NCBI GenBank assembly: GCA_044227095.1 | Contig: JBGAFV010000001.1 | Location: forward strand, 1,860,001-1,924,000 | Origin: JACMLD01 sp044227095 | Lineage (GTDB): Bacteria > Bacteroidota > Bacteroidia > Chitinophagales > Chitinophagaceae | Direction: 5' to 3' | Length of the DNA: 64,000 nucleotides | Part shown: positions 1 through 8,742 of the stretch, piece after piece | How the letters are laid out: each line of letters opens with the position of its first letter | Numbering within the stretch: the stretch's first letter is position 1 | Program-made: the position numbers and the translations under genes | The notes under the pieces: generated by a model | The model's input: the letters and a program-made list of their open reading frames with translations, nothing else | Told to the model about the DNA's origin: nothing | Database searches by the model: none

Positions 1-2
1 TT

Positions 3-350
3 AACTCAGTTACTACAAGAGAAAAAGGAACAGATAAGGTTGCTGCAAACAAAGACGCAAATGCAAACAATAATGGCAATGCGCCTGCTGATCCAAATGC
101 TAATCCCGATCAGAAAAGCGGAACAACAGATTTGGATGAGATAGTATTTGTTTTGCAACCTGATAAAAAAGTAAAAAAAGTAGTGGTTAAAACAGATATA
201 CAAGACATTAACAACATTGAAATAACTAGTGGTTTAAAAGAAGGCGATATGGTAATAACCGGTCCTTATGGAACCGTTAGCAAAATATTAAAAGATGGAA
301 GTGTGGTAAATGTGGTTGATAAGGACAAGCTTTTTGAGACCAAGAAATAA
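3..350 (+). CDS. Efflux RND/ABC periplasmic adaptor, C-terminal fragment
   Basis: This is the 3' end of a gene that begins outside the window; the frame is open from base 3 to the TAA at 348-350. The visible 115 residues begin with a low-complexity Asn/Ala/Asp/Lys stretch (about residues 15-45). They then give a beta-strand-rich tail with the pattern GLKEGDMVITGP, followed by a basic end. That pattern is typical of the membrane-proximal domain of HlyD/AcrA/MacA membrane-fusion proteins, which join an inner-membrane pump to an outer-membrane channel. The Asn-rich insert is unusual but sits in a variable linker. Only the tail is visible, so the pump type (RND or MacB-like) cannot be told. A long hairpin follows 12 bases after the stop. 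Confidence 0.7.
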   Translation, partial: NSVTTREKGTDKVAANKDANANNNGNAPADPNANPDQKSGTTDLDEIVFVLQPDKKVKKVVVKTDIQDINNIEITSGLKEGDMVITGPYGTVSKILKDGSVVNVVDKDKLFETKK

Positions 351-362
351 AAACAGGTGTAG

Positions 363-406
363 ATGCCGCAGATTTGCAGATTAATTAATCTGTGAATCTG
401 CGGCAT
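363..406. repeat. 44-bp near-perfect palindrome, possible terminator
   Basis: The arms starting ATGCCGCAGATT and ending AATCTGCGGCAT are fully complementary around a central TTAATTAA; the only two non-Watson-Crick positions become G-U pairs in RNA. It lies 12 bases after the adaptor stop codon and is followed by a T-rich run, so it may end that transcript. The same half-site (GAATCTGC) recurs near 26315, which suggests an interspersed repeat rather than a dedicated terminator. Confidence 0.65.
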
Positions 407-458
407 TTGTCTTTAATTTTATGATGATTTAAAATCGCACAATCTCAAAATTGTTTTT

Positions 459-1496
459 ATGTTTCGTTTTGGTGTAATAGGCGGCGGTAGTTGGGCAACA
501 GCACTCGTAAAAATTCTTACGGATAATAAGCTCCCTGTTAATTGGTGGGTAAGAAGCAACCAGGTAATGAAGCATATACAAGAAAGGCACCACAATCCAA
601 ATTACCTGAGCTCTGTTTATTTTGATACCAGCCTGCTTAAAATTGATACAAATATTGAAACAATTATTGCAGAAAGCGAGTGTATCGTTTTTGCAATGCC
701 ATCTGCCTATGTAACAAGTGCATGCAGCGACTTACCTTCAAATACATTTCACGATAAAAAAATTATTTCTGCAGTAAAAGGTATTTTACCAGAAGAGAAC
801 TTATTATTGAATGACTACCTGAAACAATATTTCAATCTTCCTTTGCAGGATTATTTTACGGTAATGGGACCTTGTCATGCAGAAGAAGTAGCCGCAGAAA
901 AACTATCCTATCTTACTTTTTCAGGAACTGATGAACACAAATTGCCTTTACTGGCCGGCTGTTTTAAAACAGTGTATTTAAATACTGTTGTTAACCACGA
1001 TGTGTATGGCGTGCAGTATGCAGCAATACTAAAAAATATTTATGCACTTGGTGCAGGTATTGCACATGGGCTTGAATACGGCGATAATTTTCTTAGTGTT
1101 TTAATTGCCAATTGTGCAGATGAAATGGCAGGGTTTTTAAGAAAATCGGGCATTAGAAATATTGAAGTGGGTGTGCATGAACACGATGCGTTGCTGCATA
1201 AAAAAACAGCCAATTATGCTGCATCGGTTTACCTGGGAGATTTATTGGTAACCTGCTATTCATTATATAGCCGCAACCGTACATTCGGTAATATGATAGG
1301 CAAAGGCTATTCTGTTAAAACTGCTTTGCTTGAAATGAATATGGTTGCAGAAGGATACAATGCCAGCAAATGTATAAATACCCTCAATAAAAAAGTAAAA
1401 GCAGAAATGCCAATAGCAGATACTATTTATAAAATTTTGTGGGATGGGCTGGCACCAAAAGCAGGGTTTAAAATTATTGAAGAAAGTTTGATTTAA
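459..1496 (+). CDS. gpsA: NAD(P)H-dependent glycerol-3-phosphate dehydrogenase
   Basis: The enzyme reduces dihydroxyacetone phosphate to sn-glycerol 3-phosphate for phospholipid synthesis in the cytoplasm. The 345-residue length fits the GpsA family. The N-terminal Rossmann fold shows the glycine-rich dinucleotide motif IGGGSWATA at residues 7-15. The family block MGPCHAEEVA lies near residues 135-144. The C-terminal catalytic block AAILKNIYALGAGIAHG follows, with the conserved lysine near residue 191. The ATG at 459 puts the Rossmann strand directly at the N terminus as is usual, and no better start exists. It converges with hemW, the two stops being 15 bases apart. Assignment is firm; cofactor preference cannot be read. 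Confidence 0.95.
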   Translation: MFRFGVIGGGSWATALVKILTDNKLPVNWWVRSNQVMKHIQERHHNPNYLSSVYFDTSLLKIDTNIETIIAESECIVFAMPSAYVTSACSDLPSNTFHDKKIISAVKGILPEENLLLNDYLKQYFNLPLQDYFTVMGPCHAEEVAAEKLSYLTFSGTDEHKLPLLAGCFKTVYLNTVVNHDVYGVQYAAILKNIYALGAGIAHGLEYGDNFLSVLIANCADEMAGFLRKSGIRNIEVGVHEHDALLHKKTANYAASVYLGDLLVTCYSLYSRNRTFGNMIGKGYSVKTALLEMNMVAEGYNASKCINTLNKKVKAEMPIADTIYKILWDGLAPKAGFKIIEESLI

Positions 1497-1511
1497 TTTC
1501 TACTAATCATT

Positions 1512-2648
1512 TTACTTCTTCTCGGTAAAAAATAAATCTGCGGCAATGCCATCTGCAAAAAGTTTTCCTTCTCTTGTTAAACGTAGCAAATAATTATTGA
1601 GCTTAAGTTTTTCACCCGAAATAAATTTCTGACTGTTCTTCAGTAATTGTTCCCGCACAACAGCTCCAAACTGTTTTTCTATATGCATCAAATCAAGGCC
1701 GTCTTGTGTTCGCAAGGAAGTCATGATGTATTCGTTCAGGTGTTGCGTGTGCGTTAGTTGTTCAATTTCAAAAGGCAATTTGCCTTGCACAAGCGATTGA
1801 ATATAGAGAGCGTTGTTTGCAATATTCCATTGGCGGCTTTGCCCGTTAAAAGAATGGGCCGATGGACCAAGGCCAAGGTATTTTTCTCCGCCCCAGTATG
1901 ATGAATTGTGCCTGCTTCTGTAACCGGGTTTGGCAAAATTAGAGATCTCATAATGTTCATAGCCGGCTTGCTGCAACCAATCCATCAATAATAAAAAATG
2001 GCGGGCTTGTTTCTCTGTATCAATATCTTCTTTTTTATGCAGGCCAATCATTTTTTGCAGGGCCGTGCCCGGTTCTACAGTTAATGCATAGCAGGAGAGA
2101 TGCGGAATATTGTATTGCAGGGCAGTTTCAACATTTTGTTTCCATTTTTCATCTGTAAGCCCGGGTGTGCCATAAATAAGATCGATAGAAAAATTATTAA
2201 ACCCTGCTTTATTTGCCAGGTTTATACATTCGATGGCCTGGCTGGCGTTGTGTGCCCGGTTCATCCATAAAAGGTCTTTTTCAAAAAAAGATTGTATACC
2301 TATACTTAGCCGATTGATGCCATTTTTTTTCCACGAGAGTAATTTTGCTTCGGTAATATCATCCGGGTTGGCTTCCAGTGTAATTTCCGCTTCGGGTAAA
2401 ATGCTAAATGCGCTATTGAGTGTTGTAAAAATTTGATGCAAATCGTTTTCATCAAGCAAAGAAGGTGTGCCGCCGCCAAGGTAAATTGTTGAAATTTGCT
2501 CTTGCTGCAGATAATTTTTTTGAAGGTTTACTTCTTTCAATAAAGCGGCAATAAAATCGTTCTTAGTTTTGTGCGAAACCGAAAAATGAAAATTGCAGTA
2601 ATGGCAGGCTTTTCTGCAATACGGAATATGAATATAAATGCCTGCCAT
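1512..2648 (-). CDS. hemW: Radical SAM family haem chaperone HemW
   Basis: This is a 378-residue radical SAM protein related to coproporphyrinogen III oxidase HemN. The cluster motif is C11-x3-C15-x2-C18 followed by N-F. HemN has a fourth cysteine after one more residue; its absence here is the HemW signature, so haem binding and transfer is more likely than coproporphyrinogen oxidation. The SAM-binding GGGTPS motif follows near residue 58, and a LEANPDD block near residue 91 supports the fold. The gene is divergent from the BamA-like gene with only 38 bases between the start codons, so both promoters must overlap or lie inside coding DNA. Older annotation would call it a HemN-like oxidase. 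Confidence 0.92.
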   Translation of the reverse strand: MAGIYIHIPYCRKACHYCNFHFSVSHKTKNDFIAALLKEVNLQKNYLQQEQISTIYLGGGTPSLLDENDLHQIFTTLNSAFSILPEAEITLEANPDDITEAKLLSWKKNGINRLSIGIQSFFEKDLLWMNRAHNASQAIECINLANKAGFNNFSIDLIYGTPGLTDEKWKQNVETALQYNIPHLSCYALTVEPGTALQKMIGLHKKEDIDTEKQARHFLLLMDWLQQAGYEHYEISNFAKPGYRSRHNSSYWGGEKYLGLGPSAHSFNGQSRQWNIANNALYIQSLVQGKLPFEIEQLTHTQHLNEYIMTSLRTQDGLDLMHIEKQFGAVVREQLLKNSQKFISGEKLKLNNYLLRLTREGKLFADGIAADLFFTEKK

Positions 2649-2686
2649 ATAAAATTTTTCTGAAAATTACAGCGTAATAAATCTAC

Positions 2687-4495
2687 ATGTCAAAGGTAAG
2701 CGGATACAGGCTGGCAAAATGGTTACTTGTTGCATTGATGCTGGCAATTGTTTCTGCGTCATCTGCCCAGTACCAGCTAAAGATTTTACCTGTTGACAAA
2801 GACACCGCCTTTATTAAAACACTGGGCCTGCAACAGGATTTTGGCAACAAGTTGCTGTGCATGCAATACGTAAATGAATTGATTCCCTATCTGCAAACCA
2901 AAGGCTATTCTACTGCTTCAGCAGACAGTCTTGCATTTGATTCTACTTCTGCTGCTATAAAATTATTTTTGGGCGAAACCTATAAGGTGGGCTTTATCAA
3001 CACAAGTTCAATAAATAAACGTGAGCTGGAGCAGGCTGGCTGGAACGAAAAAAATATATTGAACAAGCCGCTGGATCTTAACCGCATTAACCAGTTAAAA
3101 GAAAACCTGCTGGCTTATTACGAAGAAAACGGCTATCCTTTTGCTAAAGTTCAGCTGGACAGTATTCATTTCGAAAATGAACAAATTACAGCTAAACTAA
3201 AAGTAGATAAAGGGCCACAGTATAAAATAGACAGCCTGAGAATATTTGGTGATGCAAAGATTAATAACATTTTTCTGCAGCGCTATCTTGATATAATGGA
3301 AGGCAGCTATTACCAGAAAAGCAAGATGCAAAACATCAACAAACGCTTGCTGGAACTTCCTTATGTAGAACAAAAGCAGCCGTGGGATATGACGATGCTG
3401 GGTACAGGATCTATTCTTAACCTTTACCTGCTTCCTAAAAAAAGCAGCCAGATAAATGTACTTGTTGGTTTTCTTCCTGCAAATGAAGTTACTAACGGTT
3501 ACGACCAGGTGCGGACCAAACTGCTTTTTACCGGCGAAGCCACCATCAACCTGAAAAATGCCTTGGGCAACGGAGAAACAATTGGCCTGGATTGGCAACA
3601 ACTTCAACAAAAATCGCCTAAACTAAACCTTCTTTATCAGCAGCCTTATTTGTTTGGATCGCCTTTTGGAATAAGCACCTCTTTCAATTTATACAAGAGA
3701 GATTCTTCCTACCTCAACCTGAATTTTTTAGCAGGTGTGCAATATTCAGTATCTGCTACCCATACAGGCAAGGTTTTTATACAGGTTTTAGGTACCAATC
3801 TTTTAAATGTAGATACCGCCGCAATAAGGGCTACAAAAAAACTGCCCAATGCAATTGATGTAAGCACAATTAATTTGGGTGTGGATTATAGCATTAGTAA
3901 AACCAATTACCGTCTTAATCCGCGGCGTGGTTACGATTTTCAAATAGTAGCCAGCGCTGGTACAAGAAACATAAAGAAGAACAATGTTATTGTAAAAATG
4001 AGTGACCCGGATTTTAATTATGCTTCTTTATACGATACTGTAAAACTTAAAAGCTACCAATTTACTATAAAAACAGCCATTGCAAAATATTTTGCTATTG
4101 GGCGTCAATCAACCGTAAAAACAGCTTTCAGTGGTGGTTGGCTGCAAAGCCCCAGCATTTATCGTAATGAGCTTTTCCAGATTGGCGGATATAAACTAAT
4201 GCGTGGCTTTGATGAAGAAAGCATCTTTGCATCCCAGTATGCTGTTACAACTGCTGAATACCGGTACCTTGTAGGCCTAAACTCTTATTTCTTTGTTTTT
4301 GCGGATGGAGGATGGGCTCGAAATAAAAGTGTAGATGTAAACGTAAGCAATACTTTTCTGGGGCTTGGGCTTGGTATGGCGTTTGAAACCAAGGCAGGCA
4401 TATTTAATATTTCTTATGCAAATGGTAAAAGGAACGATGTAAGTTTTGATTTGCGCCAGTCGAAAATTCATATTGGCTATGTAAATTATTTTTGA
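2687..4495 (+). CDS. BamA/TamA family outer-membrane protein
   Basis: This 602-residue protein has an N-terminal signal peptide (about residues 1-28, ending ASSAQ), one or two POTRA-like alpha/beta modules (about 95-240), and a surface-antigen beta-barrel (about 250-602). The barrel contains the conserved tract with GGYKLMRGFDEESIF and ends in an aromatic residue (VNYF), as outer-membrane barrels do. It is shorter than true BamA, which carries five POTRA domains, so it is more likely a TamA-like or accessory Omp85 protein acting in outer-membrane protein or lipid handling. The substrate is unknown. No lipobox is present. It is followed after 81 bases by the DUF4271 gene on the same strand. 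Confidence 0.85.
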   Translation: MSKVSGYRLAKWLLVALMLAIVSASSAQYQLKILPVDKDTAFIKTLGLQQDFGNKLLCMQYVNELIPYLQTKGYSTASADSLAFDSTSAAIKLFLGETYKVGFINTSSINKRELEQAGWNEKNILNKPLDLNRINQLKENLLAYYEENGYPFAKVQLDSIHFENEQITAKLKVDKGPQYKIDSLRIFGDAKINNIFLQRYLDIMEGSYYQKSKMQNINKRLLELPYVEQKQPWDMTMLGTGSILNLYLLPKKSSQINVLVGFLPANEVTNGYDQVRTKLLFTGEATINLKNALGNGETIGLDWQQLQQKSPKLNLLYQQPYLFGSPFGISTSFNLYKRDSSYLNLNFLAGVQYSVSATHTGKVFIQVLGTNLLNVDTAAIRATKKLPNAIDVSTINLGVDYSISKTNYRLNPRRGYDFQIVASAGTRNIKKNNVIVKMSDPDFNYASLYDTVKLKSYQFTIKTAIAKYFAIGRQSTVKTAFSGGWLQSPSIYRNELFQIGGYKLMRGFDEESIFASQYAVTTAEYRYLVGLNSYFFVFADGGWARNKSVDVNVSNTFLGLGLGMAFETKAGIFNISYANGKRNDVSFDLRQSKIHIGYVNYF

Positions 4496-4551
4496 CTCTT
4501 TTTATGCTAATAAAAAATAGCAAACGCTATGTTCTCTTGCTTATGCTGTAG

Positions 4552-4559
4552 TATTTTTG
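4552..4559 (+). promoter_or_regulatory. -7 promoter box (TAttTTTG)
   Basis: A perfect TAnnTTTG match lies 17 bases before the GTG start of the DUF4271 gene. No TTG at the usual 19-21 base spacing is seen, so only the -7 half is supported. Confidence 0.45.
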
Positions 4560-4576
4560 CATTGTAACCTGTTTTT

Positions 4577-5554
4577 GTGAAGTATACATTTTTGTTTGTT
4601 TTTTTATTGTCTCTCAATAATCTGTCGGCACAAAATCCCGCCACAGACACTTCTGTTGTAAAACAAACAGTGGCAGATACAGCAAAAAAAACTAAACCGG
4701 TTGCCGTAAAAAACGATTCCGCTCATATAACAAGTTTGCCAGGAACACAATCAATAGTGCCTTTGCCAGATACAATGCTGGCCATTAAAATCAATCTGCC
4801 TTTTAAAACAGAAAGAAAACACTTTTCTTACAGGGAAATTTTACAGCTTAACCCTTATTATAATTTTTTTGGTACAGTAGATAACCCGGCAGCAGACGAA
4901 AGGCATAGTACTGGTAAAGAAGCACTGTTTTATATTTTAACGGGATTGCTGTTATTTTTTGCCCTTATTAAATTGCTATTCAACAAGTATGTAAGCAATT
5001 TACTTGGATTAGTATTTAGGGGAACATTACGGCAAAAACAAATTCGTGAGCAATTGCTGCAAACGCCATTGCCATCACTTTTCCTAAATATTTTCTTTGT
5101 AATTGTGGGGGGCCTGTACATCTTTTTTCTTTTGCAGCATTACCAAACATCTCCTGGTACGGGGTTTTGGTTGCTTTTGTTGTATTGTGTACTTGCAGTG
5201 GCCCTGGTATACCTGGTTAAGTTTATGATATTAAAGTTCACCGGCTGGATTTTTAATATGCGGGATGCAGCCGATACATATATATTTATTGTTTTCCTGG
5301 TTAATAAGCTGCTGGCAATTTTCCTGCTGCCTTTGCTTATAATAATGACATTTTCACTTGCTTCATGGTCAGAAATGCTGCTAACCCTTTCTTTTATAAT
5401 GGTAGGAGGCTTTTTTGCATACCGCTATATTGTATCTTTTGCCCCGGTAAGACGTGAAGTTAAAGTTAGTCAGTTTCATTTTTTTATGTACCTTTGCGCC
5501 TTCGAGATAATACCACTTTTGCTGATTTATAAAGTTTTATTGCGTTTTTTCTAA
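4577..5554 (+). CDS. DUF4271 integral membrane protein
   Basis: This 325-residue protein starts at a GTG. It has a cleavable-looking N-terminal hydrophobic segment (ending LSAQN), a polar Thr/Lys/Asp-rich stretch to about residue 110, and six predicted membrane helices between about residues 115 and 323. This layout matches the Bacteroidota-specific DUF4271 family, whose function is unknown. The gene is followed 62 bases later by hemD. That pairing is common in Bacteroidota and hints at a link to tetrapyrrole synthesis or simply co-transcription. The GTG start is chosen because it gives the signal-like segment a proper basic start (MKYTF). Confidence 0.8.
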   Translation: MKYTFLFVFLLSLNNLSAQNPATDTSVVKQTVADTAKKTKPVAVKNDSAHITSLPGTQSIVPLPDTMLAIKINLPFKTERKHFSYREILQLNPYYNFFGTVDNPAADERHSTGKEALFYILTGLLLFFALIKLLFNKYVSNLLGLVFRGTLRQKQIREQLLQTPLPSLFLNIFFVIVGGLYIFFLLQHYQTSPGTGFWLLLLYCVLAVALVYLVKFMILKFTGWIFNMRDAADTYIFIVFLVNKLLAIFLLPLLIIMTFSLASWSEMLLTLSFIMVGGFFAYRYIVSFAPVRREVKVSQFHFFMYLCAFEIIPLLLIYKVLLRFF

Positions 5555-5616
5555 GTGTTATTAGGGTATTTTTTTAAAGGTGTACATCTAAATTGCGAAA
5601 CCATATCCAGTAAGAA

Positions 5617-6414
5617 ATGGTAAAGAACGGTGAAAGAAACGCAGCAGCAGCTGCCAAAAAAGTTAAGAAAGTCCTGATTACCCAGCCCAAACCGGAAACG
5701 GACAAGTCTCCGTATTACGAACTGGCAAAAAAATACAGTATCGAATTGTCTTTTCATCCGTTTATTCGGCTGGAGGGCATCCCACCAAAAGAATTCCGTA
5801 AGCAGAAGATTGATATTGCTAATTTCTCGGCAGTAATTTTTACCAGCCGCAATGCTATCGATCATTTTTTTCGCACCTGCGAAGAAATGAAAGTAAATAT
5901 CTCTCAGGATACCAAATACTTCTGTATAACTGAAGCCGTAGCACTTTATCTTCAGAAATTTATTTTATACCGCAAACGCAAGGTTTTTTATGGTGCAGAT
6001 GGTACCAACAAAAGCATGTTTGATGTAATTAATAAACACAAAGAAAACGAGAAGTTTCTCTACCCTGTGTCAGAAAACCAGCAAGACAATGAAATTGTTG
6101 GCTGGTTGAAACAACACAATTGCGAGTATGCCACTCCTTATATGTACCGCACCATCAGTGCAGACGTAAAAGAAGTACTAGGCCACCAGGAATTTGATGT
6201 GATTTGTTTTTTTACACCAAGTGGCGTAAGAAGTCTTTTTGATAACTGCCCACGATTTAAGCAGAATGGCACAAAAATCGGGGCATTTGGCAGTAATACC
6301 TCCCGTGCTGTAGAAGAAGCAGGTTTATTATTGGATATTAAAGCGCCATTGCCCCAGGCCCCTTCTATGGTTGCTGCGCTGGATAAATATTTGGCCGGAT
6401 TGAACCAGGCTTAA
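5617..6414 (+). CDS. hemD: Uroporphyrinogen-III synthase
   Basis: The 265-residue protein fits the HemD family, which closes and inverts ring D of hydroxymethylbilane to give uroporphyrinogen III. The family is weakly conserved; support comes from the start of the fold (KKVLITQPKPE near residue 19), the VIFTSRNAIDHFF block near residue 71, the FFTPSGVRSLFD block near residue 205 and the GAFGSNTSRAVEEAG block near residue 227. These are the two-lobed domain signatures. An Ala/Lys-rich N-terminal extension of about 18 residues precedes the fold. The likely partner is the upstream DUF4271 gene. No other haem synthesis gene lies near except hemW. Confidence 0.85.
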   Translation: MVKNGERNAAAAAKKVKKVLITQPKPETDKSPYYELAKKYSIELSFHPFIRLEGIPPKEFRKQKIDIANFSAVIFTSRNAIDHFFRTCEEMKVNISQDTKYFCITEAVALYLQKFILYRKRKVFYGADGTNKSMFDVINKHKENEKFLYPVSENQQDNEIVGWLKQHNCEYATPYMYRTISADVKEVLGHQEFDVICFFTPSGVRSLFDNCPRFKQNGTKIGAFGSNTSRAVEEAGLLLDIKAPLPQAPSMVAALDKYLAGLNQA

Positions 6415-6534
6415 AACAACGTTCATTTGTAACTCCGTTCCACTTTCATTTCTGTTCTAAAACAGAAACATTTACGTGCATATATTATCTGCATTGTTTT
6501 TGCATCTGTTCTTAAAAAAATACTCCTATTTGTT

Positions 6535-8580
6535 ATGGTGCATACCAACAGGCTGATAAATGAAACAAGTCCTTATTTGTTGCAGCATGCACATAACCCG
6601 GTAGATTGGTTTCCGTGGGGTGAAGAAGCACTTCAAAAAGCCAAAACAGAAAATAAACCTATACTTATCAGCATCGGCTATTCTGCTTGTCATTGGTGCC
6701 ACGTAATGGAAAAAGAAAGTTTTGAAGACAAGGATGTAGCAGCTTTAATGAACCAGCATTTCATTAATATAAAAATTGATAGAGAAGAGCGTCCAGATCT
6801 CGATCATATTTATATGGATGCTGTGCAGGTAATGACCGGAAGCGGGGGGTGGCCATTAAACGTCTTTTTAACACCATCGGCAAAACCGTTTTATGGCGGC
6901 ACTTATTTCCCACCTAAAAAGGCATATAACAGGGCTTCGTGGACGGATGTATTATTGGGTGTTGCAAATGCTTTTGCAGAACGCAAGAACGAAGTTGAAG
7001 CACAGGCAGAAGGCCTTACAACACATTTACTAAACGCAAATACATTCGGTGATCCTTATAATAAAGAAAAAGAAGTTTTTACAAACGAAAATGCACAATT
7101 GGTATTTGAAAACCTCATGAAGGGTGCAGATAAAAAAGAAGGCGGCTTTGGCAGGCCCCCAAAATTTCCTCAAACATTTTCTATACAATACCTGCTGAGG
7201 TATTACCAGGTTTTTAAAAATGAAGAAGCATTACAACATGCTTGTCTTAGCCTTGATAAAATGTTGTACGGAGGAATATACGACCAGATAGGCGGCGGCT
7301 TTGCAAGGTATTCTACGGATAATGAATGGCTGGTACCTCATTTTGAAAAAATGCTGTATGATAACGCGTTGTTGATAATTACACTTAGCGAAGCTTACCG
7401 TATTACTCATTACAAAAGGTATGAGGAGGCCATAAGCCAGACAATGACTTTCATTGAAAGAGAAATGATGTCTTCTGAAGGCGGGTTTTATTCTGCTCTT
7501 GATGCAGATAGCGAAGGAGAAGAAGGTAAATTTTATGTTTGGAGCAAAGCAGAAATAGAGGAAACATTAGGCAATGACGCAGATTTATTTTGTAATTATT
7601 ATAATGTTACAGCCAAAGGCAATTGGGAAGGTAATAATATATTACACGTAACCGTAGCACTGGATGCTTTTTCAAAAAATAATGGGTACGATGAAGAAGC
7701 TTTATATCAGCTTTTAGAAAATTGCAGAAAAAAACTTCTTATACAACGTAATAAAAGGATAGCGCCATTATTAGATGATAAAATACTGCTTGGCTGGAAT
7801 GCGCTTATGAATACTGCATGCAGCAAAGCATATGCAGCAACTGGCAATGAAAGATACCGAAGACTTGCAATAGAGAATATGCATTTCATGCTTAAGGGGT
7901 ATTCAACTGGTACTAAAGCTGTATTTTATCATACCTATAAAAATGGGGTAGCCCGGTTCAATGCTTTTTTAGACGATTACGCATTTTTTATACAGGCCCT
8001 TATTTCGATTCAGGAGATTACCGGAAATTCTGATTATTTGATTAAGGCAAGTGAAATAACAGACCATGTATTAAATGAATTTGCAGATTCGGATTCGCCT
8101 TTTTTCTTTTTTACAGCTAAAAACCAGTCGGATATTATTTTGCGAAAGAAAGAAATATACGATAGTGCTATTCCCTCGGGAAATTCAGTTATGGCCGGCA
8201 ACCTGCTTTATTTATCGCACGTATTCGATAATAGTGAATGGAAATTAAAGTGTGAACAAATGATTGGGACAATAGAGGGTTTAATAACCCGATACCCAAC
8301 CTCTTTTGGCATTTGGGCGTCTCAGTTATTATGGTTAACAAAAGGTGTTAATGAAATAGTAATAACCGGGGAAAAATTTAACGAAATACTTTTTGATATT
8401 TTGCATATTTTTATCCCCTTTAGCATTTTACAGACTTCTCCTGTCCCCAATGAAAATTTCCCGTTATTAAAAGGTAAGGGTTTTTTACATCCGGTTCTTA
8501 TTTACCTGTGTGAAAACAACGTTTGCAAGCCCCCTATAACCAGCCTACCCTCGTTTATTCAACAGTTTGACAAGCAATAG
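6535..8580 (+). CDS. DUF255 thioredoxin-domain protein (YyaL/SPATA20 family)
   Basis: This is a 681-residue cytoplasmic protein with no signal peptide. The N-terminal thioredoxin-like DUF255 domain (about residues 3-165) shows the start LINETSPYLLQHAHNPVDW and a C52-H-W-C55 redox motif. The remainder is an alpha/alpha-barrel resembling N-acylglucosamine 2-epimerase/cellobiose epimerase folds, with GGFGRPPKFP near residue 201 and the HFEKMLYDNA block near residue 272. The length matches YyaL-type proteins. The biochemical role of this family is not settled. The ATG at 6535 places the conserved LINETSPYLLQHA block at the N terminus, which fixes the start. Confidence 0.9.
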   Translation: MVHTNRLINETSPYLLQHAHNPVDWFPWGEEALQKAKTENKPILISIGYSACHWCHVMEKESFEDKDVAALMNQHFINIKIDREERPDLDHIYMDAVQVMTGSGGWPLNVFLTPSAKPFYGGTYFPPKKAYNRASWTDVLLGVANAFAERKNEVEAQAEGLTTHLLNANTFGDPYNKEKEVFTNENAQLVFENLMKGADKKEGGFGRPPKFPQTFSIQYLLRYYQVFKNEEALQHACLSLDKMLYGGIYDQIGGGFARYSTDNEWLVPHFEKMLYDNALLIITLSEAYRITHYKRYEEAISQTMTFIEREMMSSEGGFYSALDADSEGEEGKFYVWSKAEIEETLGNDADLFCNYYNVTAKGNWEGNNILHVTVALDAFSKNNGYDEEALYQLLENCRKKLLIQRNKRIAPLLDDKILLGWNALMNTACSKAYAATGNERYRRLAIENMHFMLKGYSTGTKAVFYHTYKNGVARFNAFLDDYAFFIQALISIQEITGNSDYLIKASEITDHVLNEFADSDSPFFFFTAKNQSDIILRKKEIYDSAIPSGNSVMAGNLLYLSHVFDNSEWKLKCEQMIGTIEGLITRYPTSFGIWASQLLWLTKGVNEIVITGEKFNEILFDILHIFIPFSILQTSPVPNENFPLLKGKGFLHPVLIYLCENNVCKPPITSLPSFIQQFDKQ

Positions 8581-8691
8581 TTTATAAAATTAAAAATGAA
8601 GTTATTTATTTGTACAATAAATCAATAACAATCGTCGTTTTAATACCTACGGGGCTTTTACGATTTGATAATTAAGAAAAATTTTTTAAAA

Positions 8692-8723
8692 TTGTAGCGA
8701 ATGTTCACGAAACATTATATTTG
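8692..8723 (+). promoter_or_regulatory. Promoter of the gldKLMN cluster (TTG / TAtaTTTG)
   Basis: A TTG at 8692-8694 and a perfect TAnnTTTG box at 8716-8723 are 21 bases apart, the spacing used by the Bacteroidota primary sigma factor (-33/-7). Transcription would begin near 8730, which excludes the upstream ATG at 8701 and supports the gldK start at 8743. Confidence 0.6.
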
Positions 8724-8742
8724 CCGATTACCCTTTAATATT

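Noticed and set aside
1512..2648. Calling the radical SAM gene oxygen-independent coproporphyrinogen oxidase (HemN)
   Set aside because: The fourth cysteine of the HemN motif is missing (C-x3-C-x2-C-N-F), so HemW fits better.
6449..6468. Hairpin TTTCTGTT/AACAGAAA before the DUF255 gene, as terminator of hemD
   Set aside because: The stem is weak and AT-rich and no T run follows it.
8701..8742. Longer N terminus for gldK from the ATG at 8701
   Set aside because: The -7 promoter box lies inside this extension and the lipoprotein signal begins properly at 8743.
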